This document shows, in pieces, positions 20,900 to 32,745 of a stretch of DNA of 64,000 nt. The stretch is taken from the NCBI RefSeq assembly GCF_963675165.1, contig NC_087385.1:3286501-3350500 (forward strand), read 5' to 3'. Position numbers and translations under genes: made by a program. Origin of the DNA: Halichondria panicea. Lineage: Eukaryota; Porifera; Demospongiae; Suberitida; Halichondriidae. Below the pieces are notes generated by a model. That model was not told the DNA's origin, did not search any database, and worked only from the letters and a program-made list of their open reading frames with translations. Position 1 is the stretch's first letter. Each line of letters starts with the position of its first letter.

Positions 20900-23800
20900 G
20901 CTCCCAAATCGAAGACAAAGGGAGAATGCACTATGGAAGCACTACGAACCGACACGAGCGGTGATCGCAGAACGTTCAAGTCCCTAACGAATCTTTAGCA
21001 GAATACGATGCAGCTCTACGATGCAGCTCTACGCAAGCTGGCAACACACTGCAATTTTGGGCCCGGTTCGTCCGAAGCGAAGCAATGCAAAGAAGACTAT
21101 TAGCCGAAACAGATGGAAATCGCACAGGGAATGGAAGCAGCAGAGAGCAACACCAGAGCCAGCAACCCCTCCATCAAGAGCAAAAGGAGACCGCAGCCAA
21201 ACCAACCTTGTTACCGCTGTGGAAAGTCGAATCACTCAGCAGCTGATTGCCTGCAGAGTGTCGCACCAGCCTGCCGCTCCAACCCACCCTCTCAGTTCAA
21301 GAAGACAGAGAAGAGAAGAAGACAGAGAAGAGAAGATTCAAAACTCACCTAGTGGAACCAGATGGGAACAGCTCGACCGACTCAGAAGCTGACACTTACC
21401 ACCTATACCGATTGACCGAGCCTTGCCGATCACAGTTACAGTCAAGATCGAGGATACTCCACTCACGATGGAAATCGATACCGGAGCTGCAATATCTATT
21501 ATCTCTGAGGCCACCAGAAAGGCCAAGTTCTCTAAATTCAAGCTGCGTAAGTCCAATATTTTGCTAAAGACATATGGTAACGGGTCAGATTAATGTGTGT
21601 CGGCTGGTGCTGGTGGTGGTTGCTGGAAGTGGACCAAGTCTTTTTGGACGCAATTGGCTGAAGTACCTCCAGTTGGACTGGAAATGTATTGCAACTGTCA
21701 AATCTCCCCCTGCAGGTACACTAAAGAATTTGTTACACGAATACGATTCATTGTTCAAGGATGAGTTAGGTACTGTGACCTCACACAAAGCCACTCTCAG
21801 AGTACGGCCGGATGCTAGTCCTCGGTTTTTCAAACCACGTCCTGTTCCTTATGCAACCAAAGAGGCTATTGGAGATGAATTGGACCGCATGGAGCAACAA
21901 GGTATCATCCAGAAAATACCTAGCAGTGGCTGGGCAGCACCGTTGGTCGCAGTTCCCAAGAAATACGGACGTTTTCGACTCTGTGGCGACTATAAAGTGA
22001 CTATCAACCAAGACCTTGAAGTTGATCAGCCTAAACCCGGAGACCTATTCGCAACACTAGCAAATGGCTCCCTTTTCACTAAGCTTGATTTGTCACAAGC
22101 GTATCTACAGGTCGAACTCGATAAGGACTCTACCAAATACGTGACTATCAACACCCATCAAGGGTTATACCAGTTCAGCCGACTTCCTTTTGGCGTGGCG
22201 TCAGCCCCAGCAATATTTCAAAGACTGATGGACACCGTGGAGTGCCTCACGTTATCTGCTACTTAGACGATCTGTTGATAACAGGAGTGGATGAAGAAGA
22301 CCACCTAATCTGGAGCAAGTCCTCAAACTTTTTACGGAACACGGGTTGCGATTGAAGAAGGAGAAATGTATCTTTTTGGCCAAGTCAGTAGAATATCTTG
22401 GTCATCAGATCAGCAAAGAGGGAATCCAAGCTCTTCCAAGTAAAGTTGATGCTATCGCACAGGCTCCAGAACCAAAGAATGTTCAAGAACTTCGCTCCTT
22501 CCTCGGGTTGCTGAACTACTACGGAAAGTTCATCAAGAATCTCCTTTACCCAATCAATCAACTTCTGGAAGCGAGTGAATGGACACAGGAATGTCAGGAA
22601 GCTTTCACAGAAGCAAAGAAACAACTTACGTCATCTGATGTGCTCACCCACTATGACCCGGACCTACCAATCAACATGGCTGCGGACGCGTTAGCCTACG
22701 GCATTGGAGCCCGAGGGACCAATCTGTTTTGCTTCACGCACACTAACGACAAGCGAACAAAACTATGCTGAACTCGAGAAAGAAGCACTGGCATTGAGTT
22801 TCACCAGTATTTGTATGGCAGAAAATTCACGTTAATCACTGATCACAAACCTCTGACAGCTATATTTGGCAGGAATACCGTCTCTCGTCTCCAACGTTGG
22901 GCAATTTTTCTCTCAGGTTATGACTACAATATCCAATTCAAGCCCACTCAAGCACACAGCAATGCTGATGCATTATCACGCCTCCCCTTGCCAGTACAAG
23001 ATTCGTACAAAACGGCTGACATTAATGCTATTCACACTTTCAAATCGAAGTAACATCTCAGCAGGTGCAGACGGCTACCCGACGTGACCCAACCTTAAGC
23101 AAGGTGTTAAAGTATGTCAAATCAGGATGGCCACAGAAAGTGGCACACCGGATCTACAATATCTACAACCATATTTCAACCGCCGTCTTGAAATGGCATC
23201 GAAAGTGGTTGCTTGATGTGGGGAATTCGCACAATCATTCCACAGAACCTGCATGCAAAGACCCTTCGTGCTCTCCATGAGAACCACCCTGGAATGAAGG
23301 CTATTGCCCGCAGTTACGTGTGGTTACGTGTGGTGGAGTGGACTCGATAAAGACATCCAAAACCAAGCAAAAGCATGCCTCTAAACCTGCAGTAGCACCA
23401 CTCCATCCTTGGGTTTGGCCAAAGCCCAGGTCCATTTTTGAACAAAATGTTTCTAGTCGCCCATTCCAAGTGGCCAGAAGTGATTCAGATGTCTTCCACC
23501 ACGTCTCAAAACACGATCAAGGCACTGCAAGCACTATTTGCTCGGTATGGACTACCAGAACAGATTGTTTCCGACAATGGTGCACAATTCACATCCCAAG
23601 AATTTAGCGATTTTGTCCAAGCCAATGGCATAAGACACATACGAAGTGCTCCATACGGCCAACCTGAACGATTTGTACAAACGTTCAAAAGAGCCATGAA
23701 AGCTGGAGAGACTGAGTTTGAAAACAAGATTGGCTCAGTTTTTACTGTCATACCGCTCAACTCCACATGCTACCACTAACGTCTCACCGAGTGAACTGTT

Positions 23801-24326
23801 CCTTCAAAGAAAAATACATACACGATTCGATCTCCTCAAACCAAACACAGAGGGAAAGGTATCTGACAAGCAGATGAAACAGAAACAGCAACATGACAAA
23901 TATGCTAAACCGAGGACGTTCTCTGTTGGTCAACAAGTAATGCTCAAAGATTTCCGAACAAATAGTACATGGCTTCCAGGAAGCATTGTACAACAGACAG
24001 GACCAGCATCTTACAAAGTGGAAATTGGTGATGGCAGGATACTACGTCGACATCTCGACCACATACGTGATAGAATTCATTCTTTTTCCACCACCGAGTC
24101 GTCACAAGACGATATAACAAATCCAAACGATTTCGACGATACGGCAGCTCACAACGATTTGCAAGATTTTGAAGTTTCGACCCCACCTGATGAGTCACCC
24201 TCGACTGGTGCATTAACAGCTCGACAATATCCGCAAAGAAATCGCAACAGGCCTGATCGATACGGTGGGTACACTAACATTTGGGAAATGTGGTATCCTT
24301 ACGACATGGAACTAACATTAAGATAA
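20900..24326 (+). pseudogene. Gypsy element 2 gag-pol, frameshifted
   Basis: Read piecewise on +. Knuckle CYRCGKSNHSAADC at about 21210. Protease MEIDTGAAISIIS at about 21468. RT from about 21700 with PVPYATKEAIGDELDRMEQQ, LFTKLDLSQAYLQV and LPFGVASAPAIFQ. The catalytic CYLDDLL is in another frame at about 22257. Connection and RNase H follow at 22346-23050 (SVEYLGHQISKEG, MAADALAYGIGA, LITDHKPLTAIFG, SNADALSRLP). The integrase core is at 23440-23700 (QIVSDNGAQFTSQEF), and the C-terminal part at 23718-24326 has QQVMLKDFRTNSTWLPG. At least four frameshifts or stops make it non-functional. Confidence 0.88.
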
Positions 24327-24488
24327 AGACTGTGATTCCGTAAATACTGTACTGTAAACCTGTGATTCCGTAAATACTGTGTTGTGTTAGTTCTAGTGTG
24401 TTCTAGAAGGTTCTTTCTAGTATTGTTTTTGTATAAATAGCCTGTGTATTTTGTATGTATCAGAGTTCTGATTTAATGAATTATTGAA
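24289..24488 (+). repeat. 3' LTR of Gypsy element 2
   Basis: 200 bp, starts TGTGGTATCC. The last codons of the integrase reading frame run into it and stop at 24326, so the polyprotein end overlaps the LTR by about 38 bp. Confidence 0.85.
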
Positions 24489-24493
24489 GGACC

Positions 24494-25144
24494 TACATGT
24501 GTAAAAGCCGGTAAGCAGTAGGAATTCAACTTCTCATCATTATGGCACCTAGGGGCTTGCCATTCATAGAAAGCTGCTTACCACAAGTATCGCACTAGCT
24601 TAGTCGTAACTCTTGGGCATGCTGCAACTGCTATATAAACTGTATTGTACTGTAAGAGCTTTATATTTTATGTGTTCAAACATCCCCAGAAAAAACTCAT
24701 GGGACAACCCTTTCATTCAGAAATTAGGTGAGAGGTATACGTACTTACGTTTATCTGCTTTTACTTTTCATATTAGAATATACAGCTGATGGACACACGA
24801 CAGAGTTTTGCTGACATTCATTTAGAGACTTTTCAAAGCATACACCATACAAAACTGGCAGTAAACGTGTACAGTGTGAGTCAGATGTTTGCAGTGTCTC
24901 ACTATCACTAATTATTTTCCATAAACCAGAGGTATAGAATACACTCTGTATCACAGAATTTGCAAAACATACCCATGTGATGTTCTGCAGCCCTCCTATG
25001 CATGGTGCCTATAGACATGATCACGAGTGCATGAATATTCATGCACTCTGATTAGTGGTTCAGGACTATTATGTGAGGGCGGCCATAACCTCAAAAGGGC
25101 TGACTCAGCAGTTGGAATCATTCCTGTGTTTAGCCGGCTCTTAA
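24494..25144. other. Gene-free stretch
   Basis: No gene recognised. A short inverted pair, AAGCCGGTAAGCAG / CTGCTTACC, near 24510-24580 is the only local structure I see. Confidence 0.35.
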
Positions 25145-25146
25145 TA

Positions 25147-25464
25147 CAGGGTTTTGCAGAATCTTTGAAATAGAGGGTGTAGAGCGTTCCTTATATGGAT
25201 ATCTAATCTTTACACATTGTGGTGTCATAAACACATTGTGGTGAAATGCCAAGTCTGCTTAGGAAGCAAAATTCAAAACAAAATGGCTTTTTCTTGTGAA
25301 AAAAAAGCGGCATTATTTGGGATATAAGATGAAGTTGATCCATCAACTGTTTGTAGAATAGTGCATTGTTGACATGCTGACTAAGATCTACAACTTTATG
25401 GTTGACCACAGATAACCTTATAAGGAACGCTCAACGCAAAACGCAAAGATTCTGCAAAACCCTG
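25147..25464. mobile_element. TA-flanked MITE, CAGGGTTTTGCAG family
   Basis: 318 bp with TIR CAGGGTTTTGCAGAATCTTT and TA on both sides (25145-25146, 25465-25466). A lone end of the same family starts at about 55524, touching a pogo-type MITE. Confidence 0.85.
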
Positions 25465-25764
25465 TAGCTGAAGCTCTCTTCTCTGAAGCTTAGAAAACAT
25501 TATTCTGAAGACTGAATAACAATATAAAGCTTTGTCAAGGTCAGATATTTTTGTGTAGGCTCTATGCTATCAAGTCTTGTTTATTATTAAAAGATCTAGG
25601 TAGACTATAGTATCATCATTAATATGGTGGATCAAGTGAAGAGTGTGAGCTAGAGAACTTGGTGCTGCCATCATCAGCTCGTCGACAATGACAATGACAC
25701 TATAACCTGTTTAATACGAGAAATTAGATCTACACGTATTTTGAATGTCTACTTCTCTGTACAG

Positions 25765-25975
25765 GAGCAATGGCTATTATCCAGCTATCCTCCTCTTGGC
25801 TATACTAACGGACAAGACTGGACAGTTAGAGGTAAGGGTTTAACCGTGTTTGGTTTCTTTTAATAATTATTGTCCTATACTTACAGGACTGGAGTATGAC
25901 CTGCTCGTTCGAGCGTTACTGGGTAGCTCAGAGGCATCAAGAGAATCTACGTTTTCTCAAGCAAAGTTTAACTGA
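25765..25975 (+). CDS. Candidate terminal exons of an unidentified host gene
   Basis: Two exon-like segments. 25765-25831 has acceptor CTGTACAG, 22 codons plus one base and donor GTAAGG; it encodes EQWLLSSYPPLGYTNGQDWT. 25887-25975 has acceptor CTTACAG and is phase-compatible; it encodes GLEYDLLVRALLGSSEASRE then STFSQAKFN and a stop. The 55-bp intron, matching phases and protein-like composition support a real gene end or an old fragment. A further open stretch at about 26033-26185 (LKAFNYLEVALGHCNRAAAQ, another frame) may be related. I recognise no family and found no upstream exon. Confidence 0.4.
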
Positions 25976-26580
25976 GTTTATACGAGTTGGGGCCTAGAAT
26001 CAGAGAAGTCCAGCAGCCTGCTAAATCGTTTTGAAACGTAATTTGAAGGCATTCAATTATCTTGAAGTTGCCCTGGGTCACTGTAATCGTGCTGCAGCAC
26101 AACTGGCAACTCCCCAGGCCCTTGTGAAGCAGCTCCCCATGTGCATCTTTTGTGTACTCACTCTGTGCATGTACAAATTTCGATTATAAATATTTTTTCC
26201 GACCACATAAACAATGAAAATTTGACGCATGCACAGACAACTAGTACCAGGCCTAGTTGTTCGCCTAACCGTTAGCTGTGGCTTATGCCGTCTATTGCGT
26301 TGGTCTAGAAGGCAGTTTTAAGGCTCTCATCTACGTCTAGGATCATTAGTAGTATTGCATACACTTTCTACATTGTTACAATGTGCATGTACAACAGTAC
26401 GTGTATAATTATATAATACAGCTAGATTTATGGGCCCCATAGTCTCCGTATAGCAAGTGTTTGGATCTGTGTTACAGCGAAGTTGAATAAAAGCGAAAAC
26501 TCGGCCTGGGATCAAGGCTATGACTTAATTAGCCTCGATTCCAGGCCGTTTAGGCTTTGTATTAGGAGGCTATGATATAA
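25976..26580. other. Mostly gene-free stretch
   Basis: Apart from the open stretch at about 26033-26185 noted with the preceding entry, no gene is seen. Near 26275-26340 are fragments (GTCTATTGCGTTGG, GGCTCTCATCTACGTCTA) related to the block-D repeat. Confidence 0.35.
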
Positions 26581-26992
26581 GGTTACGGTAAACAGTTTGC
26601 TCATGAATGTTCATGATTTTCTTATAATGATTTTTGTGAAACTATAAAAATGCCATGAGAGAAGTTTGAAGCACATACATGATAAATATATCGTTGTATC
26701 AATCTGTACTGTATGACAAGTATCAATCTTCAAAACATCTTTCAGTGGAAGCTCTGAGCGATCATCAAGTTACTAGAAACAACACAAAACTAGTAGTCAT
26801 TTTAAACTTCCAAAAACACTTCTAGCTCTGTGTTCTTGGTGTTATATGATGCTTCTTACCATTCTGGAGGGCGGGTCGAAGCGATTTTTTGCGATTTTTT
26901 CTTTCCAGGCCAACAAACTCTCACAAAATAATAATATGTAGACTAACTCCACTTAAAATGGCGGCCAGAGCCAAGGAAAACAGCCTCTTGCA

Positions 26993-27169
26993 CAGGGCCA
27001 GAAGTGGTAGTTTACAGCTTGTAAACTATGTTTGTACTTGCGAGTGTACATCATAGTTTACAATGTTGTTGAATTTTAGTTCATCTACAATACTTTCCTT
27101 CATAGTTTACAAAGAAAGTTGATAGTGTACAACGTTGTATACTACTGTGAATGAACTCTTTTGGCCCTG
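26993..27169. mobile_element. 177-bp nested MITE (CAGGGCCA ends)
   Basis: Ends CAGGGCCAGAAGTGGTAGTT and ...CTCTTTTGGCCCTG. Three or more GTTTACA/TGTAAAC units occur inside. The related element at 36129-36761 is uninterrupted at the same place (GCTCGCAAGAGGCTG near 36338), giving an empty site. Confidence 0.75.
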
Positions 27170-27271
27170 TGTTGTGAGCTTTCAGTAGCCTTTTTCAAAA
27201 TATCTCTTCGACCCTCCCTGCATAATTTTAGTGAAGCTACAGTAGACTGTACCTAAGCTTTGTATTAGTTA

Positions 27272-27398
27272 GACCATGTGTAAGTAGGTTTCTTAGCTGG
27301 ATAGTAAACCTGAGGGAGTGTAGTGACTTGCAGAAGCCACTAATCACTCCCGTCCCAAAGGGTTACTATCCAGCTAAGAAGCCGTACTACACATGGTC
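27272..27398. mobile_element. 127-bp TA-flanked TIR element
   Basis: TIR GACCATGTGTAAGTAGG with the inner TTCTTAGCTGGATAGTAA, mirrored at the right (TTACTATCCAGCTAAGAA, ACACATGGTC), with TA on each side. Confidence 0.7.
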
Positions 27399-27633
27399 TA
27401 TCTCACTTAGAAAAATGCATTTTTGTGGGTACTTAGTTAGAGCCCTGCTAGCAGGTCACTAACTCAGATAGTGACCTGTTTCTTAGTTGGATAGACACCT
27501 CATTAGCAGTGGCCACTTCAAAGCTTGAATATGCAAATTTTTTCTAAATAGTATTCGAGTCATGAAAATTAATGACTACTGCGTTTCAGCTGGACTTCCA
27601 GCTCATTCTAGCTGGAAAAGATCACTAGTCTGA

Positions 27634-28348
27634 CTAGCCTCGGTCCCAGGCCGATTTTTCTTTAATAGAACGAAGTTGAAAAATACGTGGTTGCGGTCTT
27701 CTGGGAAGTATTTCCTGCTGTATACTGCCCCAGAGGCTGTTCCACTGTTAGAGGATTCATTTTTTGTTGTACCACAGAGTCAATTTGTTTTATGTATTAA
27801 AAAACCACGCCCAGATCACGCCCAAATACAATCAATACCAGGCCTAAGTGCAGTTCTTTGCTGCCTCCAAGTTCATCACCTGACTGGACTTCTGCAATTT
27901 GATTGGTCAAGACGGAATTCCGTCTTGGCACATAAAACGATGACAAGAGTGCTCAGACTCATGAATCAGCCGCCGTTCTTTTGGAACCACCGTCTGAGCA
28001 CTCTTGTCATGAAGTCATTTCAAAATAGAATGTTGATTGCTCACAAAACCAATGGAATGTAATTAAATCGTGATCTTACGCCCACACATATTTCCTAATT
28101 GTTATACAAATCGCCAAGCGAAGGCATCTCTCTCTACGTACTTGTGTTTTGCTATGGTGCTAAATCTGTGCCCAAGGACCCCTGCCTTGCCTTGCTTATG
28201 CTTCGTAGCAGCTTCTATGTATGAAGTGTTTACCAAAAGAAGTGGTTCCAAAAGAACGGCGGCTGATTCATGAGACTAGCCTCTGATCTGCTCCAAAAAC
28301 TCTGCCTCTGCTTAGTCTGGCCACGCCCTCCCATACTTCGTATATGCA
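27634..28348. repeat. Gene-free stretch with palindromic repeats
   Basis: The motif CATGAATCAGCCGCCGTTCT at about 27960-27992 recurs inverted at about 28240-28275 (GAACGGCGGCTGATTCATGA), and GTGCTCAGAC / GTCTGAGCAC forms a small hairpin around it. The plus-sense copy occurs again at about 34212-34246, so this pair brackets the composite region 28349-34211. The long ORF at 27676-28062 has no recognisable domain. Confidence 0.5.
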
Positions 28349-28705
28349 TAGATGTAGGAGAGAGGGATTGGAAACGGAAGTAGATTTCAATGTACTTCAC
28401 ATATGACCTCGATAAACATCCGCGCCTCGCTTAATGAGGGCTAATCTATTCCCCAGGAACTTCGCGGGTAACTGAGATTATTGCAAATCTAGGATTTTAT
28501 GAGTTGTCACTAGTATTCTGTCAAGTTTTCCAGTATCCAGTACAACTGTGCTTTATATATTTATATTTATATATTTATTTATTTATTTATCTAGATAGTG
28601 AATAACCCGAGGGGCCGGCAACGAGGGAAATCTCGTACAGCCCAACTTGAAATCAATAGAAATCAATAGAAATCAAGCATAGAAATCTGAAATCTTCTAT
28701 GAAAT

Positions 28706-31330
28706 CATAGATAGTAGAGGAGAGGGATTGGAAACGCATACGTAAATGCCCGGCCCATGCGTGTCACGGTTAAATTTCTTCCTTTCCTGCCTCTGTCACT
28801 AGAAATTGACCTTTGTCCTATGATAATTTAGTATTTTAATCTTTAACAGCCAAAAGACAGGCAGGAAGGCTACTACTGACTAGCCAGAAAGAGACATGAG
28901 ACAGGCAGGAAGGCTACTAGGATCAAGTTAGGCTACTAGCTTCCATTCGTGTTTCAGAAGTTAGTATTAGAGGAGTTTTCGCCATTGTATGAAATAGTTT
29001 ACAGTGAGATCAGACACAGTGTTAATAGAAGTTCAAGAACATGTTAACTTCTCTTTTATAGATCTAGATCATAAACAATTCATTATACAAACAATTTAAC
29101 ATAATTATTGTATGTCTACTCGTGATGTAAAGACAGAAATAATGATGCAATTTTCTTGAACGTCCTCTTTGGTATATAGTGGTTCAGCGAACGTGCTACA
29201 GTCTGCCGATGTAAACTCTGAAGAAGCATCATCAGATGCACACAATCTGAGATTAAAAACAGTATCAGTTTGAGTACCTTGGGTCTTCCACAACTGACAC
29301 TTCCATCGTTTATTCTCTCATAACTCTTCCCCAAAAAACTTGCCGATCCATTCGTATAACTACAAATAAAGTGTACAATAGCATGTAGTAACATTAAAGG
29401 GTCACTTCTAGCATATATACATTTGCTACTTCAACACCTACACTTCCACAAAATCCCACAAGTGAAAGTCATGAGTGTGATAATAAATTTGTCAGCAAAT
29501 ACTACCATGGAGAGTCAATCACAAAGTTGCTACATTTAAAAAACACTTAACATACCACTGTACTTGTCTTCAATCTCAAACAGGCTGTACTTCTTTTTGG
29601 AGAGATAAAAAAATCCCACAATCCTCAGCCAGTCAAGGAAAGCTTAAAAAAACTCATGAAACTCCTTTAGTAGACACTTCTAGGTTAAGGTTACAACTAT
29701 ACTAGGTACTAAGAGCATAGTACTAACTGGCATAGCCCTGTGCAATATCCCTGAGGCCAAGGCACTTCTCTGTCCTTCTAAAAAGATGCCTTGCTTCAGT
29801 ACCGCTACAGCATTGCGTGGGCGTAGGCGAGACACAGATGGGCATAGTACAGCGGTTTTCAGAGTTCTTGCATGTCCAATGTCTAGAGAGGAAGTCACTT
29901 GTCACGTGATATTCCCAAACATTTAAGGTTGGACAACATCACGAGAGCACAAATATTGCTGAGTCAGGCAAGTTTTTGTACGTTGAGTTTTCAATATAAA
30001 TTTTATAGACAAAATTACTTGTTACTAGTTAATCAGAGAAGTCTGAAATAGGAGTGTAGCTTTCCAGTATTATAAGGAACTATTATAAGGAACTGGTTGA
30101 AGTGGCTTGCCCCGGGCCTGACTACTCATTTTGTGTTGCTGCAAGCTGATGAGTCATACAGACAGTAGAATCTCTCTTAGCTCCAGACATCCAGTCTTGT
30201 GTTGCTAATAGTAGCTCACAAAACTATTTGAACTGCTTACAATCTCAAAGATAGCTTCAGCGGGATGCAAAAGGCTTGCAAAGGCTATTTCCAAAGGTTG
30301 ATTTTCTCCTAAATCATGTATTGGAAAAAAATCGGTTTGGAATAGGTAGAAATTCAATCTTGTTACGTAATGGTTCACGTGACAAGTACTTCCGCTCTAG
30401 ACATTGCAAATGCAAGAACTCTGAAAACCGCTGTAGAGGAAGGGGATTGGAAACGGGATCACGTGAGCTTATGCTTGCAATGTAAGGCCTCTGGGACCGT
30501 GCGCGTGGCAACCTATGACACCTTGAGGTGTGATTTTACTGGTTTTGAGGTCAAGAGAAGAAGAAGCAAATGAGAGGATACTAGGTAAGTAAATGTATGA
30601 ATAGCCCTAAAATTTGTCTTGAGGCATGGCTAGGTACAAAATGAAACATTATTACTAGCTAGAAGTCATGTTCACTCTTGGTAGCACACAAAATTTGAAG
30701 ATTTTACAACACTTAGCTTCTTCTTTTTATTTGTGGGGTAAGAACTGACATATGAATTGCATCTATTGTAAATGAATGGTTACAGTAGTAGTACATGATG
30801 TTATTTTATTGCTTCAGCTATATATTGGAAGTGGGGATATCATACTTCTTGAGTTATTGACCGATTTGTTGATTTCCACTAGCCATCTTTGCGGGGTAGC
30901 ATCTCCATAACTAAGCTGAGTTTATATTTGAGACTCGGCAATATTAAAGATCAATGTCCATATTATTGCTTCCAATCCATTAGATTTTGAAATCACTATT
31001 CATGCTCTGATTTTGTCACCGCAGTGTCGATGTGTGGCAAGAACTTGGACTGAGAAATCACTGGAAGAACATTGATAATTCATGTATAATTATGTTTAGA
31101 CCATGCTTATACCTTATATTGATTGTTCATTGTTGTCTATGCATGATCATAAGCTTGCTTTAAGCTTTTAGTTTAGCATAAACTGCCATTAGTGCACAAA
31201 AGTTTATTGCAAGCTCAGCACTTCAAGTTGCATCCATGGTCGCGGCTATAATTGAGATTGTAGCAAGGACGGTCCGTGTGAAATAGTGCTAATTGCCTGT
31301 GTTTCCAATCCCCTTCCTCTACTATCTATG
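28706..31330. mobile_element. GGATTGGAAAC-family element nested in the ULP1-PHD element
   Basis: Left end CATAGATAGTAGAGGAGAGG-GATTGGAAACG, right end ...TTTCCAATCCCCTTCCTCTA-CTATCTATG. The flanking 7-mers ATGAAAT and CTGAAAC agree at 5 of 7 positions. The right 0.9 kb (about 30430-31330) matches the complement of 51725-52644. Between lies other repeat material, including inverted arms at about 29845-29920 and 30370-30434 (CAGCGGTTTTCAGAGTTCTT). No credible gene is present. Confidence 0.65.
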
Positions 31331-31479
31331 CTGAAACTCACCCTGAAGTCCTTCAAGGTGAGCTGGTCGAGGCTTTGGTAGCCCTCGATGCCATAAAAAT
31401 GTTGTTATAATGTAGTAAACATTTGTGTAATCATAAATATGAATACTCACAGATCTCAAGCTGCTTCCACTTTAAGAAG

Positions 31480-32508
31480 ATGTCTGAAGCTCAGTCTGAA
31501 GGATTATTGCAGGTATAGCTAGCCTAAACTAGCTAGATTCCTAGCTTTGTCAAGCATACACATTTTTGTTACTTGTAGGAATCTTCATTTTCCGAAGCTG
31601 AAAAGGAGGCACAGCAATTAATGAAGGATGCTCTTCCCCCGTACATAGTAAAGTGCTTTACAACTGCAGGATTTGATACAATGCAAGTCATTTTGAAAAT
31701 GGATGTAAGTGATGAGCCGGGAAATTCGATGGAACAAATAGAACAATTTATCTCTGATGAACACCCTGACCTTTTAACTTCGATAAGCAAAAAACCATCT
31801 GGGCACAGGATTAGAATACAGCAGTTTGTTAGTGAGCTATGTGCTAAGAAACAATCACTTGGAAAGAGAGGTCACAGTGGACATAAAAATAAAGCATCAA
31901 AGAGAACAAGATTAAGTGATACATCAGATAATACTTCAGATTTTAAGGACAGTGATCAAGTTAGTATTATAGGTATCATTCGACATTGCCATTGGGCAAC
32001 ATTGGCGATTGAAGACAACGATATTAATCTGTACGATTCCGCATACTCTTCTATTAGCAAAGAGACTATGAAAACGATCGCCAACTTGGTTCAGTGCAAG
32101 AATGACTCGTTTACTGTCAACTTAATGAACATTAAAAATCAAACAGGAATCGCGGATTGTGCTCTGTACGCAATGGCAGTGGCCACCTGCTTGATTCTTA
32201 AGGATGACCCAACTACTGTTGTGTTTCACCAAGATGACCTAAGAACACACGTTTGTCAGTGCCTAGAAAAAGGCACGATAACACTGTTCCCTATGAAGAA
32301 GAAGAGGAGGCATGTTAGCCGACTGTGTAGAACAGAGACTTTATCAGTGTACTGTTACTGTCGCATGCCAGATCATGGCCAACTAATGGTACATTGCAGC
32401 CAATGTGATGACTGGTTCCATCGTCAATGCTTACAAAAGATACCTGATGATGATATAGATTTTATTTGTAACATTTGTAGTAGCTATAATTATATTGATT
32501 ATCAGTAG
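31480..32508 (+). CDS. ULP1/C48-like cysteine protease fused to a PHD finger
   Basis: Two exons, 31480-31512 (11 codons, donor GCAG|GTATAG) and 31579-32508, joined in phase, give 320 residues. Residues about 29-80 are a small helical domain (PPYIVKCFTTAGFDTMQVIL ... GHRIRIQQFVSEL) that I recall from sponge and cnidarian proteins. A basic linker (GKRGHSGHKNKASKRTRLSD) resembles a nuclear signal. The ULP1-like core has His149 in HCHWATLAIE, Asp164 in NLYDSAYSS, Gln199 and Cys205 in NQTGIADCALYA, an arrangement consistent with a de-SUMOylase-type C48 protease, although its N-terminal part is short. The PHD finger at about 268-311 has CYCR, CSQCDDWFHRQC and CNIC ligands. This suggests a nuclear protein that reads histone tails and cleaves a ubiquitin-like conjugate. 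It is the only gene in the TIR element at 28607-32774. The frame is intact, so it may be expressed; the start rests on the spliced frame. Confidence 0.85.
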
Positions 32509-32532
32509 TCCATGTATACAAATGTTGTGTAT

Positions 32533-32745
32533 TGAAATCTAACTGAAATCTAACTGAAATCAAAAATCTATGTGAAATCTACGCTGAAAAACCATAAATC
32601 TACCGAAATCTCTATGAAATCCAGAAATCATTGCAGAGAACAAAAGAAATCTATTGAAATCATGAAATCTTAGACGAAACCATGAAATCACTTGGAAATC
32701 AGGAAATCCAGCTGGAAATCACGAAATCATTTTGAAATCTCGTAC
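32533..32745 (+). repeat. GAAATC subterminal array, right
   Basis: Sixteen GAAATC hexamers at irregular spacing of about 8-25 bp, all in the same orientation, between the stop codon of the ULP1-PHD gene and the right TIR. A shorter array of the same hexamer is at 28627-28706. Iterated subterminal motifs are typical binding sites for an element's own recombinase or a cofactor. Confidence 0.85.

Larger units (their letters stand above)
20463..24488 (+). mobile_element. Second Ty3/Gypsy LTR retrotransposon, degenerate
   Basis: LTRs lie at 20463-20709 and 24289-24488, flanked by a 5-bp duplication GGACC (20458-20462, 24489-24493). The internal region encodes gag with a CYRCGKSNHSAADC knuckle (near 21210), protease, reverse transcriptase, RNase H and integrase, but in shifting frames. 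The LTRs differ by an indel of about 35 bp and a short duplication, so this copy is older than the element at 9899-15293. Confidence 0.92.
26581..27633. mobile_element. GGTTACGGTAAAC-family element, right end lost, with nested MITEs
   Basis: The left end is GGTTACGGTAAACAGTTTGC. The body matches the complement of 36129-36761, including GGCGGGTCGAAGCG, AATGGCGGCCAGAGCCAAGG and CAGCTGGACTTCCAGCTCAT. The right terminal repeat is absent. Two further elements sit inside: 26993-27169 and 27272-27398. No protein is encoded. Confidence 0.75.

Noticed and set aside
27676-28062. 128-residue ORF
   Set aside because: It spans short palindromic repeats, has no recognisable domain and no splice or promoter support.
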